Assembly (NCBI RefSeq): GCF_004216535.1
Contig: NZ_SGWX01000001.1
Location: 3,100,001-3,164,000 of the forward strand
Origin: Xylanimonas ulmi
GTDB taxonomy: Bacteria; Actinomycetota; Actinomycetes; Actinomycetales; Cellulomonadaceae
Length of the DNA: 64,000 nucleotides
Direction: 5' to 3'
Shown here: positions 16,308 through 26,126 of the stretch, one piece after another
Numbering within the stretch: position 1 is the first letter of the stretch
Layout: every line of letters begins with the position of its first letter
Program-made: the position numbers and the translations under genes
Notes under the pieces: model-generated
What the model saw: the letters and a program-made list of their open reading frames with translations, nothing else
Told to the model about the DNA's origin: nothing
Databases searched by the model: none

Positions 16308-17189
16308 GTGAACGCCCTCCCCCCTGCCTCCCCGCCCGACTCCGACGCCGTCGTCCAGGACGCTGGCGGCCTGCCCGACGTGCGGCTCGTCGTCGCGGAC
16401 ATGGACGGCACACTGCTCCACCCGGACGGCCACGTCCCCGAGGACTTCTGGCCCCTCCTGGAGCGCATGCGCGAGCGCGGGATCGCCTTCGCGCCCGCGA
16501 GCGGCCGGCAGTACGCGACGCTCGCGCGCATCTTCGCCCAGCACCTGGAGGGCATGTCGGTCATCGCCGAGAACGGCACCTACGTGGTGCGCGACGGCGT
16601 CGAGGTCAGCTCGGTGACGCTCGACAAGCGCGTGGTGGCCGAGGTCGTGCGGGCGATGCGAGCGGTGGCGGCCACCGGACGCGACGTCGGCACGGTCGTG
16701 TGCGGCAAGCGGTCGGCGTACGTCGACCGCGTCGACGCCGCGTTCTGGGACCAGGCGCACCGGTACTACGCGGCGCTCGAGTCGGTCGTCACGCCGGTTC
16801 CCGTCACCGACCTGGAGTCGGTCGACGACGACATCCTCAAGGTCGCGGTCTTCGACTTCGACGACGTCGAAGCAGCCGTCGCCCCAGCGCTCGCGCCGCT
16901 CGCCGAGACCGAGCAGGTGGTGGTCTCAGGCCACCACTGGGTCGACATCATGCGCACGGGCGTCACCAAGGGCACCGCCGTCGAGCGGCTGCAGGCCGAA
17001 CTCGGGATCACGCGCGAGCAGACGGTCGCGTTCGGCGACTACCTCAACGACCTGGAGATGCTCGACGCCGCGGCCTGGTCGTTCGCGATGGCCGACGCGC
17101 ACCCCCAGGTCCTCGACCGCGCGCGCTACGTGGCGCCGTCGGCGGGCGAACACGGCGTGGTGCGCGTGCTGGAGCGGCTGCTGCGCTGA
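16308..17189 (+). CDS. HAD superfamily hydrolase, Cof-type phosphatase
   Basis: 293 residues from GTG 16308. Motif I is VVADMDGTLLHPDG (nucleophile Asp near residue 32); motif II is in PASGRQY; the C-terminal Lys is in GVTKGTAVERL; motif IV is VAFGDYLNDLEMLDAA. The C2B cap between residues about 100 and 220 places it in the Cof/YbjI subfamily that dephosphorylates sugar phosphates or flavin precursors. The exact substrate is not readable. A 250-bp stretch without an intact gene follows. Confidence 0.9.
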   Translation: MNALPPASPPDSDAVVQDAGGLPDVRLVVADMDGTLLHPDGHVPEDFWPLLERMRERGIAFAPASGRQYATLARIFAQHLEGMSVIAENGTYVVRDGVEVSSVTLDKRVVAEVVRAMRAVAATGRDVGTVVCGKRSAYVDRVDAAFWDQAHRYYAALESVVTPVPVTDLESVDDDILKVAVFDFDDVEAAVAPALAPLAETEQVVVSGHHWVDIMRTGVTKGTAVERLQAELGITREQTVAFGDYLNDLEMLDAAAWSFAMADAHPQVLDRARYVAPSAGEHGVVRVLERLLR

Positions 17190-17373
17190 CGACGGCGTGG
17201 CAGGAGGAGCGCCACCGCGAGCCCGGTGATGAGCGACCCGTGCCACCACCACGGCGTGCCCGCGGAGAACAGCGACTCGCCGAGCACCGCGACGCCGCAC
17301 CGTAGGCGATGAACGCCACGCCCACGGCGACCTCGACGAAGCGCTCACGCGAGGACGCCCGGGCCACCCCCAC
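17190..17373 (-). pseudogene. Possible frameshifted two-helix membrane protein
   Basis: From ATG 17373 the frame reads RERFVEVAVGVAFIAYG, a plausible first membrane helix. One shift of frame at about 17300 would continue into GVAVLGESLFSAGTP, then WWWHG and SLITGLAVALLLPRRRQ, a second helix with a positive-inside tail. Neither frame alone makes sense. No stop is met before the antisense of the HAD gene. It may be a decayed small membrane protein gene; support is compositional only. Confidence 0.3.
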
Positions 17374-17439
17374 AGGGCGGTCCGGGCGTCAGTGCTCGGC
17401 GGCCGGGTTCACTCGGCCAGGATCACCCGGCCGGGCAGA

Positions 17440-19611
<2,172 letters not shown>

Positions 19612-19630
19612 GAGATTCCTCTCGTGGACG

Positions 19631-19674
19631 GGGTGATCAGTCGTGGGTTGGTCAGTCGGTGGGGTGATCAGTCG
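19631..19674. promoter_or_regulatory. Direct repeat GGGTGATCAGTCG x2 between furA and katG
   Basis: Identical 13-base copies at 19631-19643 and 19662-19674 are spaced 31 bp apart (three helical turns), with a related TTGGTCAGTCGG between them. They lie immediately upstream of katG. They may be operator half-sites or simple slippage products. Confidence 0.35.
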
Positions 19675-19707
19675 AAGCGGTGCTGTGCTCGCGCCGGCTC
19701 GTCCACG

Positions 19708-20148
19708 TCATCGGGCCGAGAGGCCTGGCACGGCCGCGCATTGAGGGCACAGGCCCCAGAACACGACCTCGGCCTCGTCGATCCGAAATCCATGAGCGTC
19801 CGACGGCGTCAGACAGACCGTCTCACCCACGGCGCAATCCACGTCGACGACGGCACCGCACGATCGACACACAAGGTGGTGATGGTTGTCGCCGACGCGC
19901 GTCTCGTAGCGGGCGACGGAGCCGGCCGGCTTGATGCGACGCAGGATGCCGCGTTCCGTCATGGTGTGCAGCGAGTCGTAAACGGCCTGGTGAGAGACGT
20001 CGGGCAGCGCCTCGCGGACGGCGTCGATGAGCGTCTCGGTGTCCGCGTGCGGCAGCCGGTCAACGGCGGCGAGCACGGCGAGGCGAGGCTTCGTGACGCG
20101 CAGTTGCGCGTCACGCAACATCGCCTGCGCCCACGCTTCCTCGGTCAC
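19708..20148 (-). CDS. furA: Fur family transcriptional regulator, FurA type
   Basis: 146 residues from GTG 20148. The winged-helix region (LRVTKPRLAVLAAVDRLPHA, then VSHQAVYDSLHTMTERGI) is followed by the metal-binding dimerisation domain with HHHLVCRSCGAVVDVDC and a C-terminal GLCPQC, the two CxxC pairs that hold structural zinc. It is the first gene of the furA-katG unit. The start is supported by a -35 TTGACT, a 17-bp gap and a weak -10 GACAGT ending six bases before GTG, so the mRNA is probably leaderless. Confidence 0.9.
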   Translation of the reverse strand: MTEEAWAQAMLRDAQLRVTKPRLAVLAAVDRLPHADTETLIDAVREALPDVSHQAVYDSLHTMTERGILRRIKPAGSVARYETRVGDNHHHLVCRSCGAVVDVDCAVGETVCLTPSDAHGFRIDEAEVVFWGLCPQCAAVPGLSAR

Positions 20149-20417
20149 ACGCCAACTGTCGCGGGTTTTCTGGAATGAGTCAAATCTATGCGGCCGGTGG
20201 CGCGAGCGGTTGCGCCGCAGCGCTGCGCGCACGCAGAGGCAGGCGACGACGCAGGCGCAGGGAGACGAGAGTAGGGCCGGAGTCGTCCCGGTCCCTCTGT
20301 GGGCAGCGCGGTCGCGAAGGTTGTCCACAGCACGCCGGCGGACGGGTCGCGGCTACGGTGGCGCGGTGTCAGCGGAGGAGTCACGAGATGTCGCGAAATG
20401 GCCTCTGACCTGGGCAT

Positions 20418-20433
20418 TCGAACACGTGTTCGA
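20418..20433. promoter_or_regulatory. LexA (SOS) box TCGAACACGTGTTCGA
   Basis: A perfect 16-base palindrome matching the actinobacterial/mycobacterial SOS box (TCGAAC-N4-GTTCGA form). It is followed directly by TACACT (20434-20439), a consensus-like -10, so LexA binding would cover the promoter of the DUF222-HNH gene. Confidence 0.85.
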
Positions 20434-20517
20434 TACACTGGAGTAGTGGCCGCGGCGCTGGCGCGCACACCGCCTCGCCGACCACGATCGGGATTGGGAC
20501 CACGGCAGTCACCGCAC

Positions 20518-20585
20518 GGGCTTGCCCACGTCGCGGGCTTGCCCACGTCGCGGGAGTGCTCGCGTCGCGGGAGTGCTCGCGTCAC
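20518..20585 (+). repeat. Four 17-bp tandem units (two types, two copies each)
   Basis: Two copies of GGGCTTGCCCACGTCGC (20518-20551) are followed by two near-identical copies of GGGAGTGCTCGCGTCGC (20552-20585, last base changed). The units lie in the leader of the DUF222-HNH gene. Confidence 0.85.
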
Positions 20586-20664
20586 GCGAGAGACCGGGCA
20601 CGGGATGGTCCACGCAGCGTCCTCGCTGCGCGAGGCTCCATATCGTCACGAGGGGAGGGTGAGC

Positions 20665-22833
20665 ATGGGTGAGCGGGCGAGCCACGCGTGGGGCATCAGC
20701 GGCGCTGGCGCGTTCCGGCCGCCGCAGCCCGCCCCAGCAGCGGCGCCCGTGTCGACGCCCGTGTCGACGCCAGCGCCCGTATCGATGCCAACCCCCTTGT
20801 CGGCACTGGCACCGACGGCGTCGCAGGCACTGACGGCGTCGCAGGCACCTCTGTCCGCACCCGCCCCGCGGTCCGCGGCCGCCCCCATCTCAGCGCCGAC
20901 GCCCGCTTCGGCGCCGACCCTCGGCTCAGCGCCGACTCCCGCCTCAGCGCCAACGCTCGACTCAGCACCGACACCCGCCTCAACGTCGGAACCCGCCTCG
21001 GCGCCTCACCCCATCGACGTGGTGAGCGCGGTGGATGTCGTCGAGGCGGGGGTCGAGGCGTTGGCCGCGCTGGTCGCCGCGGGGGGACTGGACCAGGTGC
21101 CGACAAGGGTGCTGGGACGGGTCGAGTCGCGCCTGCGTCGTCTGGAGCAGCGGCAGGCAGCGGTGCGTGCAGCGCTTTTGCCGGTGGTCGAGGCCGAGGG
21201 GTCCTGGGCGTTGGACGGCTCGCGCACATTCGGGGCGTGGCTGGCCCGCCGCGACGACATCTCGGTCGGCGCGGCCAACCGGGAGGTGCGCGCGGGGCGG
21301 GTGTTGCGCGACCACCTACCCGCGACGCGCGCCGCCGCCCTGGACGGGCGGATCGGAACCGAGCACGTGGCCGCGATGGTCGCGGCGTGCTCGACCGACG
21401 CACGCACAGCCGCGCTGTGCGGTCCCGCGGAAGGGCTGCCCGTCCGTCACGACGACCAAGGCCGCGCGCTGCCCACCCCCACCGGAGAGGGGTTCTTGCT
21501 CGACCAAGCGCGCCTGTGCACGCTGCGCGGCTTCCAACGCCTGGTGCGCCGCTTCGCGCACGTGGCCGACCCCGACGCCGACGAGCGCGGCTACTCCCGC
21601 GCTGCCGAGCGCGAGCACCTTGAGGTGTCCGCAACCCTGGGCGGGTGGCACCTGGCCGGGTTCCTCACCGAGGAGCACGGCCAGGCAGTGCGCACGGCCC
21701 TGGACGCATTGACTCCCGCGCCGGCCGCGGGCGACGACCGGACCCCGACCCAACGCCGCGCCCAAGCCCTGGCAGACCTCGCTCGCGCCTGCCTCGACCA
21801 CGGACACACCGGCGCCGGAGCGGCTGTGCGCCCCCACCTGACGGTCACGGTCTCCTGGACCGAGCTCCACCACCTCCTAGCCGCCGACACCGGGAGCCAC
21901 CCCACCGACCGCCACAGCACCGTCCGCCACCCCGACCACCTCGACTGTGGCGGCCACGCCGGTCGCGGCGGCGACATCGCACGCGGCTGCGGCCCTCGCC
22001 CTGGCCCCGGCGCTGGCGCCGACGGTGGTGCGGGCCGCGGAGGCGGATACAGCGACGGCAGCGCGGGCAAGGTAGGCCGCCTCGCCACCGGTTGTGGTGG
22101 CGGAGGCGGATCTGGCTACGGCGGCGGAGGCGGTCACGCCGATCATGCTTGTGCCGATCACGCTTGCGGCTGCGGCGGCGGGGGCGGTCACGCCGATCGC
22201 GCTTGTGCCGATCCTGCTTGCGGCTGCGGCGACGGGCAGCCGAACGAGGTGGCAGCGCTGCTCGCGCTCGAACGCACGCCCGCGATCCTCGAGGGCTCGA
22301 CCGGACCCCTGCCCGACAGCGTGCTGCGCAGACTCGCATGCGACAGCGAGATCACCCGCGTCGTGTTCGGCCCCGACTCCCAGATCCTGAACGTCGGGCG
22401 CGCCCAACGCACGATCAGAGGACCCCTGCGCCGCGCGGTCGTCGCCCGAGACCGACACTGCGTCTGGCCCGGATGCGAGCAACCGCCCAGCCGCTGCGAG
22501 GTCCACCACGCCCAACAGCACTGGGCCGACCACGGACCGACCTCCACCACCAACGCCGCCCTCCTGTGCTGGCACCATCACACTCTCGTCGACACCACCG
22601 GGGTCACCATGACCTGGAACCCCGCCGACCCCAGCGGCAGCAACTCCACAGTCAGCGACCCCGAGGCGAGCCACCCCACGCGCCCGCGACCCGCCGCCAC
22701 CCGCGCGCCCTCCGCCGGCCACTGGACCCTCACCGACCGCCACGGCAACCCCATCACCACGCCCAGCCCCTGGACGACCAGCACCACCGACTCCACCGAC
22801 TCCACCGACTCCACGAACGCCACGGCCGCATGA
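20665..22833 (+). CDS. DUF222 / 13E12-repeat family protein with C-terminal HNH nuclease domain
   Basis: About 722 residues from ATG 20665, chosen because AGGGGAGGG lies just upstream; GTG 20446 next to the SOS promoter is a leaderless alternative in the same frame. Order of parts: Pro/Ala/Thr-rich repeats (residues 20-110), DUF222 domain (about 115-430), a Gly-rich Cys/His insert with repeated HADHACADHACGCG-like units (about 430-530), and an HNH domain near residue 600 (RHCVWPGCEQPPSRCEVHHA and CWHHH) with zinc Cys pairs. Mycobacterial relatives (REP13E12 family) are SOS-regulated. It may cut damaged or foreign DNA; activity is not established. Confidence 0.88.
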   Translation: MGERASHAWGISGAGAFRPPQPAPAAAPVSTPVSTPAPVSMPTPLSALAPTASQALTASQAPLSAPAPRSAAAPISAPTPASAPTLGSAPTPASAPTLDSAPTPASTSEPASAPHPIDVVSAVDVVEAGVEALAALVAAGGLDQVPTRVLGRVESRLRRLEQRQAAVRAALLPVVEAEGSWALDGSRTFGAWLARRDDISVGAANREVRAGRVLRDHLPATRAAALDGRIGTEHVAAMVAACSTDARTAALCGPAEGLPVRHDDQGRALPTPTGEGFLLDQARLCTLRGFQRLVRRFAHVADPDADERGYSRAAEREHLEVSATLGGWHLAGFLTEEHGQAVRTALDALTPAPAAGDDRTPTQRRAQALADLARACLDHGHTGAGAAVRPHLTVTVSWTELHHLLAADTGSHPTDRHSTVRHPDHLDCGGHAGRGGDIARGCGPRPGPGAGADGGAGRGGGYSDGSAGKVGRLATGCGGGGGSGYGGGGGHADHACADHACGCGGGGGHADRACADPACGCGDGQPNEVAALLALERTPAILEGSTGPLPDSVLRRLACDSEITRVVFGPDSQILNVGRAQRTIRGPLRRAVVARDRHCVWPGCEQPPSRCEVHHAQQHWADHGPTSTTNAALLCWHHHTLVDTTGVTMTWNPADPSGSNSTVSDPEASHPTRPRPAATRAPSAGHWTLTDRHGNPITTPSPWTTSTTDSTDSTDSTNATAA

Positions 22834-23309
22834 CCGGCGCCACGACGATCCGGCGAGCCGACGACACGGCGGCCCAGCCACCCGACCACCCAGCGCCGCC
22901 ACGCGGCCACCCGACCACGCAGCCACCCGACCCAGCCCGGCTACCCGACCACCCAGCGCGGCCACCCAGCCACCCGACCCGGCACGGCCACCCGGCGACC
23001 CGGCGGCAAGTCGAGAGAGCGACGCGCGAGAGAGCGACGCGCGAGAGCGCGAGAGGGCGCCGTTGTCCCGTGACTCCGTGACTCCGTGACTCCGTGACTC
23101 CGTGACTCCGTGACTCCGTGACTCCGTGACAGCCAATCCGTGACGCCGCCGCACGAGGCGTCGGCCCAGGCAGAGGCGCCGCGATCGCCCACCTCGGGCG
23201 ACAGGCGTGAACCAGAACCCCCATCACCTCGGGCCATCGCGCGCTGAACCGGACCCTCAGCGGTGACCATTGGAGGCGCACGTGCCCGCGCCCACGGGGG
23301 GAGCCCACC
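22834..23309. other. Low-complexity intergenic region with short tandem repeats
   Basis: No gene is supported. The first 150 bp consists of irregular copies of CCACCCGACC/CCACCCAGC. Then come two copies of a CGAGAGAGCGACGCG unit, followed by seven perfect GTGACTCC units. The last 100 bp before mgtE contains ACCTCGGG twice (about 23192 and 23225). No recognisable metal riboswitch was found. Confidence 0.6.
23070..23130 (+). repeat. GTGACTCC octamer tandem array, 7 copies plus partial
   Basis: Seven uninterrupted copies of GTGACTCC at 23070-23125, followed by GTGAC. Such an array is prone to slippage. It lies between the HNH gene and mgtE. Confidence 0.95.
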
Positions 23310-24689
23310 ATGCCACAGCCGGTCACCCATGCCCAGGCGGCAACCAGCCAACACCGGAGCAATCGCGAGTCTCTGCGCGCGCTCGTCGAACACGGCGACT
23401 TCGCCGCCGCCCAGGAGTGGCTGGGCGCCCATCAGGTCTGGGAGATCGTCGACGCGATCGACCGTATGGGCCCCGTCGACGCCGTCGCCGCGTTCCGCCT
23501 GCTCGACTCCGACCGCGCCTTCGCGGTGTTCGAGGACCTTGAGCCGAGCGGCCAGCAGGCGATCCTCGAGGTGATGCGCGGCGCGGAGTTCAGCGCGTTC
23601 GTCGACTCGCTCGACCCCGACGACCGCGCCCGCATGCTCGGAGAGCTGCCCGCGAAGGTCGCCCGACGCGTCCTTGAGGGCCTCAGCCCCGCCGAGCGCG
23701 CGATGACCGCCACGCTGCTCGGCTACCCCGAGCACTCGGCCGGCCGATTCATGACGCCACAGGTCGTCGTCCTGCGCGAGGGCCTGAGCGTCGCCGCGGC
23801 GCTGGCCCGCGTGCGCGACCGCGGCGCCGACGCGGAGACCGTCTACACGCTCCCCGTCGTCGACTCGCAGCGCCGCCTCACGGGCGTCGTCGAGCTGAGC
23901 GAGCTTTTGCTGTCCGACGACGCGGCGACCGTCTCCGACCTCGTCGTCACGCAGCCGCCGCGGGTGCGGGCCACCGAGCCCGCCGAGGCGGCAGCCCGCC
24001 TCATGGCCGACTCCAACGTGCGTGACCTTCCCGTGGTCGACGCCGAGGACCGGCTTCTGGGCCTGCTGACGTTCGACGACGCCGACGAGGTCATCGAGGA
24101 CGCCGAGACCGAGGACGCCGCCCGTCAGGGTGGCGCCCGCCGCTGGGAGGGCCACTACATGGCGGTCTCGGTGCTGCAGCTCGCCCGCACCCGCGCGGTG
24201 TGGCTGGTGCTGCTGCTGGCCGTCTCGCTCCTGACCGTGACGGTGGCGCACGCGTTCGAGGAGGCGTTGGAGCAGGTCGCCGCGCTCGCATTGTTCATCC
24301 CGCTGCTCATCGGGACGGGCGGCAAGGTGGGCACCCAGGCGTCGTCGGCGTGTGTGCGCGCTCTCGCGATCGGCGAGGTGCGCCCGAGCGACCTCGCCCG
24401 GGTCACCATGCGCGAGGCCGCGACCGGCCTGCTGCTGGGCGCGGGGCTCGGCCTGCTCGCGATCGGCGCGGGCCTGTGGTTCACCGGGCTCGACGTCGCC
24501 GTGGTCGTCGGCGTGTCGCTGCTGCTCATCTGCCTGCTCGGCGCACTCGTGGGCGGGCTGAGCCCGCTGGTCGCGCGGCGCTTGGGCATCGACCCCGCCC
24601 TGGTCTCGGCGCCCGTGGTCACGACGGTCGTCGACGTGCTGGGCCTGGTCATCTACTTCCTCGTCGCGAGCATGATGCTCGGCCTGTGA
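23310..24689 (+). CDS. mgtE: Magnesium transporter MgtE
   Basis: Mg2+ channel/transporter of the cytoplasmic membrane, 459 residues. The MgtE N domain (residues 20-130) contains repeated helical motifs such as LEPSGQQAILEVM and ERAMTATLLGYPEHSAGRFM. Two CBS domains follow (about 130-255, with ETVYTLPVVDSQRRLTGVV and VRDLPVVDAEDRLLGLLTF), which close the pore when Mg2+ is high. Five helices occupy residues 285-459, including the pore motif IPLLIGTGGKVGTQASSA. GGGGGAG lies seven bases before the ATG. Confidence 0.95.
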   Translation: MPQPVTHAQAATSQHRSNRESLRALVEHGDFAAAQEWLGAHQVWEIVDAIDRMGPVDAVAAFRLLDSDRAFAVFEDLEPSGQQAILEVMRGAEFSAFVDSLDPDDRARMLGELPAKVARRVLEGLSPAERAMTATLLGYPEHSAGRFMTPQVVVLREGLSVAAALARVRDRGADAETVYTLPVVDSQRRLTGVVELSELLLSDDAATVSDLVVTQPPRVRATEPAEAAARLMADSNVRDLPVVDAEDRLLGLLTFDDADEVIEDAETEDAARQGGARRWEGHYMAVSVLQLARTRAVWLVLLLAVSLLTVTVAHAFEEALEQVAALALFIPLLIGTGGKVGTQASSACVRALAIGEVRPSDLARVTMREAATGLLLGAGLGLLAIGAGLWFTGLDVAVVVGVSLLLICLLGALVGGLSPLVARRLGIDPALVSAPVVTTVVDVLGLVIYFLVASMMLGL

Positions 24690-24775
24690 CGGCGACCCAG
24701 GCGCCCGTGTCCAGATAGTGAGAGGCTGCTCGTCCGGCTTCCGGTCACGGTCGCCTGGGTCTACCGTCCGCGACC

Positions 24776-26065
24776 ATGGCCACGATCACGTCCGAACGCC
24801 CCGCGCGCTCACTGTTCGCCCCTCCCCCGACGCGTCTGCCCCGACCAGCCGCACCCGCGCTCCCGCCCGTCTCGCGCGTTCCGCTGGCGCTCGCGCTCGT
24901 GATCGCGGTCGCCCTCGACGCGTGGACCTGGGCCCAGCACGGCGCCAAGCCCGCGGTCGTGCTCCTGCTCGGGTTCGGACTCGGCGTCGCGCTGTTCCAC
25001 TCCCGCTTCGGCTTCACCTCGGCGTGGCGCCAGCTCGTCGCGGTCGGCAACGGCACGGGTCTGCGCGCGCACACGCTGCTGCTCGGCGCGACCGCCGTGC
25101 TGTTCGCGCTCGAGATCGGGACCGGGGCCGGCGTCTTCGGCTCGGTCGCCTCCCCGAGCGCGGGACGGATCGGCGTCGGCCTGCTCGTCGGCTCGTTCCT
25201 CTTCGCCGTCGGCATGCAGGTGGGCGGCGCGTGCGCCTCGGGCACGCTGTTCGCCGTCGGTGCGGGGCAGACGTCGATCGTCTTCACCCTGGGCGGCTTC
25301 ATCGTCGGCTCGACGCTCGCCGCGTGGCAGGCGCCGCTGTGGCAGGACCTGCCCGCGTACGACCCGGTGCTGTTCGTCGACTGGTTCGGCGGCTCGGGGT
25401 GGGCGTGGGCCGGCTCGCTCGCCGTGACGCTCGCCGCCCTCGCCGTCGTCTGGGGCGCCTCCCGCGCGGTCCAGGCACGTCGCACTCCCCCGCCGCTCGA
25501 CGTCGTCCCCTCAGCCCGCAGGCCGCTCACCCGCGTGGTGCGCGGCTCGTGGCCGCTCGCGGTCGGCGCGATCGTGCTCGCCGTGCTGGGCGGCCTGGTC
25601 CTGCTGGTCTCGGGCAGCGCGTGGGGTGTCACCAGCGCGTTCGCGCTCTGGGGCGCCAAGGTGGTCGGCGCCCTGGGCGGGCACCCCGAGACGTGGGCGT
25701 ACTACCAGTCCGACCAGCAGGCGGCGTCGCTCGCCGGGCCGGTGCTCACCGACCGCACCAGCCTGCTCAACATCGGGATCATCGTGGGCGCGGCGCTCGC
25801 CGCGGCGGCCGCGGGCGCGTGGCGGCTGCACACGCGCGTGCCGCTCAACGTCGCCACGGGGGCCGTGCTGGGCGGCGTCCTCATGGGGATCGGCGCGCGC
25901 CTGGCCGGTGGGTGCAACATCGGCGCCTACCTCGCGGGCATCGCCTCGGGCTCGCTGCACGGGTGGGTCTGGGGCGCGGTGGCGCTGCTCGGCACGTGGG
26001 TCGGGCTGCGCCTGCGCCCCGTCTTCGGCCTCTCCGTTCCCCGGCCCCGCGACTCGGTCTGCTGA
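24776..26065 (+). CDS. YeeE/YedE family transporter (thiosulfate transporter TsuA-like)
   Basis: Multi-helix membrane protein of 429 residues with the two pseudo-symmetric YeeE/YedE Cys motifs: VGGACASGTLFAVGAGQTS near residue 152 and AGGCNIGAYLAGIASGSLHG near residue 385. In characterised TsuA, conserved Cys residues relay thiosulfate through the membrane. An N-terminal Pro-rich segment precedes the first helix. No TusA/YeeD-like sulfur carrier is encoded next to it. It ends at a strong convergent terminator shared with the pyruvate oxidase gene. Confidence 0.88.
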   Translation: MATITSERPARSLFAPPPTRLPRPAAPALPPVSRVPLALALVIAVALDAWTWAQHGAKPAVVLLLGFGLGVALFHSRFGFTSAWRQLVAVGNGTGLRAHTLLLGATAVLFALEIGTGAGVFGSVASPSAGRIGVGLLVGSFLFAVGMQVGGACASGTLFAVGAGQTSIVFTLGGFIVGSTLAAWQAPLWQDLPAYDPVLFVDWFGGSGWAWAGSLAVTLAALAVVWGASRAVQARRTPPPLDVVPSARRPLTRVVRGSWPLAVGAIVLAVLGGLVLLVSGSAWGVTSAFALWGAKVVGALGGHPETWAYYQSDQQAASLAGPVLTDRTSLLNIGIIVGAALAAAAAGAWRLHTRVPLNVATGAVLGGVLMGIGARLAGGCNIGAYLAGIASGSLHGWVWGAVALLGTWVGLRLRPVFGLSVPRPRDSVC

Positions 26066-26084
26066 GCACCGTTTGTCGAGCACC

Positions 26085-26113
26085 GTCGCGGCGGGGCGGA
26101 CCCCCGCCGCGAC
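26085..26113. terminator. Bidirectional hairpin terminator
   Basis: Perfect 12-bp arms GTCGCGGCGGGG and CCCCGCCGCGAC around a five-base loop, between convergent genes; no U-tract. Confidence 0.7.
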
Positions 26114-26126
26114 GGCCGCGAGGACC

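Larger units (their letters stand above)
20149..20664. other. Intergenic stretch between furA and the DUF222-HNH gene
   Basis: On the minus strand it contains the likely furA promoter: TTGACT at 20178-20183 and GACAGT at 20155-20160. In the middle it has no supported gene. On the plus strand it contains a perfect LexA box, a -10-like TACACT and four 17-bp tandem units, all upstream of the DUF222 gene. Short open frames here have no coding signature. Confidence 0.6.

Noticed and set aside
20367-20446. A 26-codon open frame running through the LexA box
   Set aside because: Overlaps operator and -10 element and has no coding character.
20446-20664. GTG 20446 as start of the DUF222-HNH gene
   Set aside because: It fits a leaderless start, but the added 73 residues are Arg/Ser-rich and include the 17-bp repeats, and a strong ribosome site precedes ATG 20665. 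Kept only as an alternative.
23150-23309. Magnesium riboswitch (M-box) before mgtE
   Set aside because: None of the conserved M-box sequence blocks could be recognised; only a repeated ACCTCGGG was seen.
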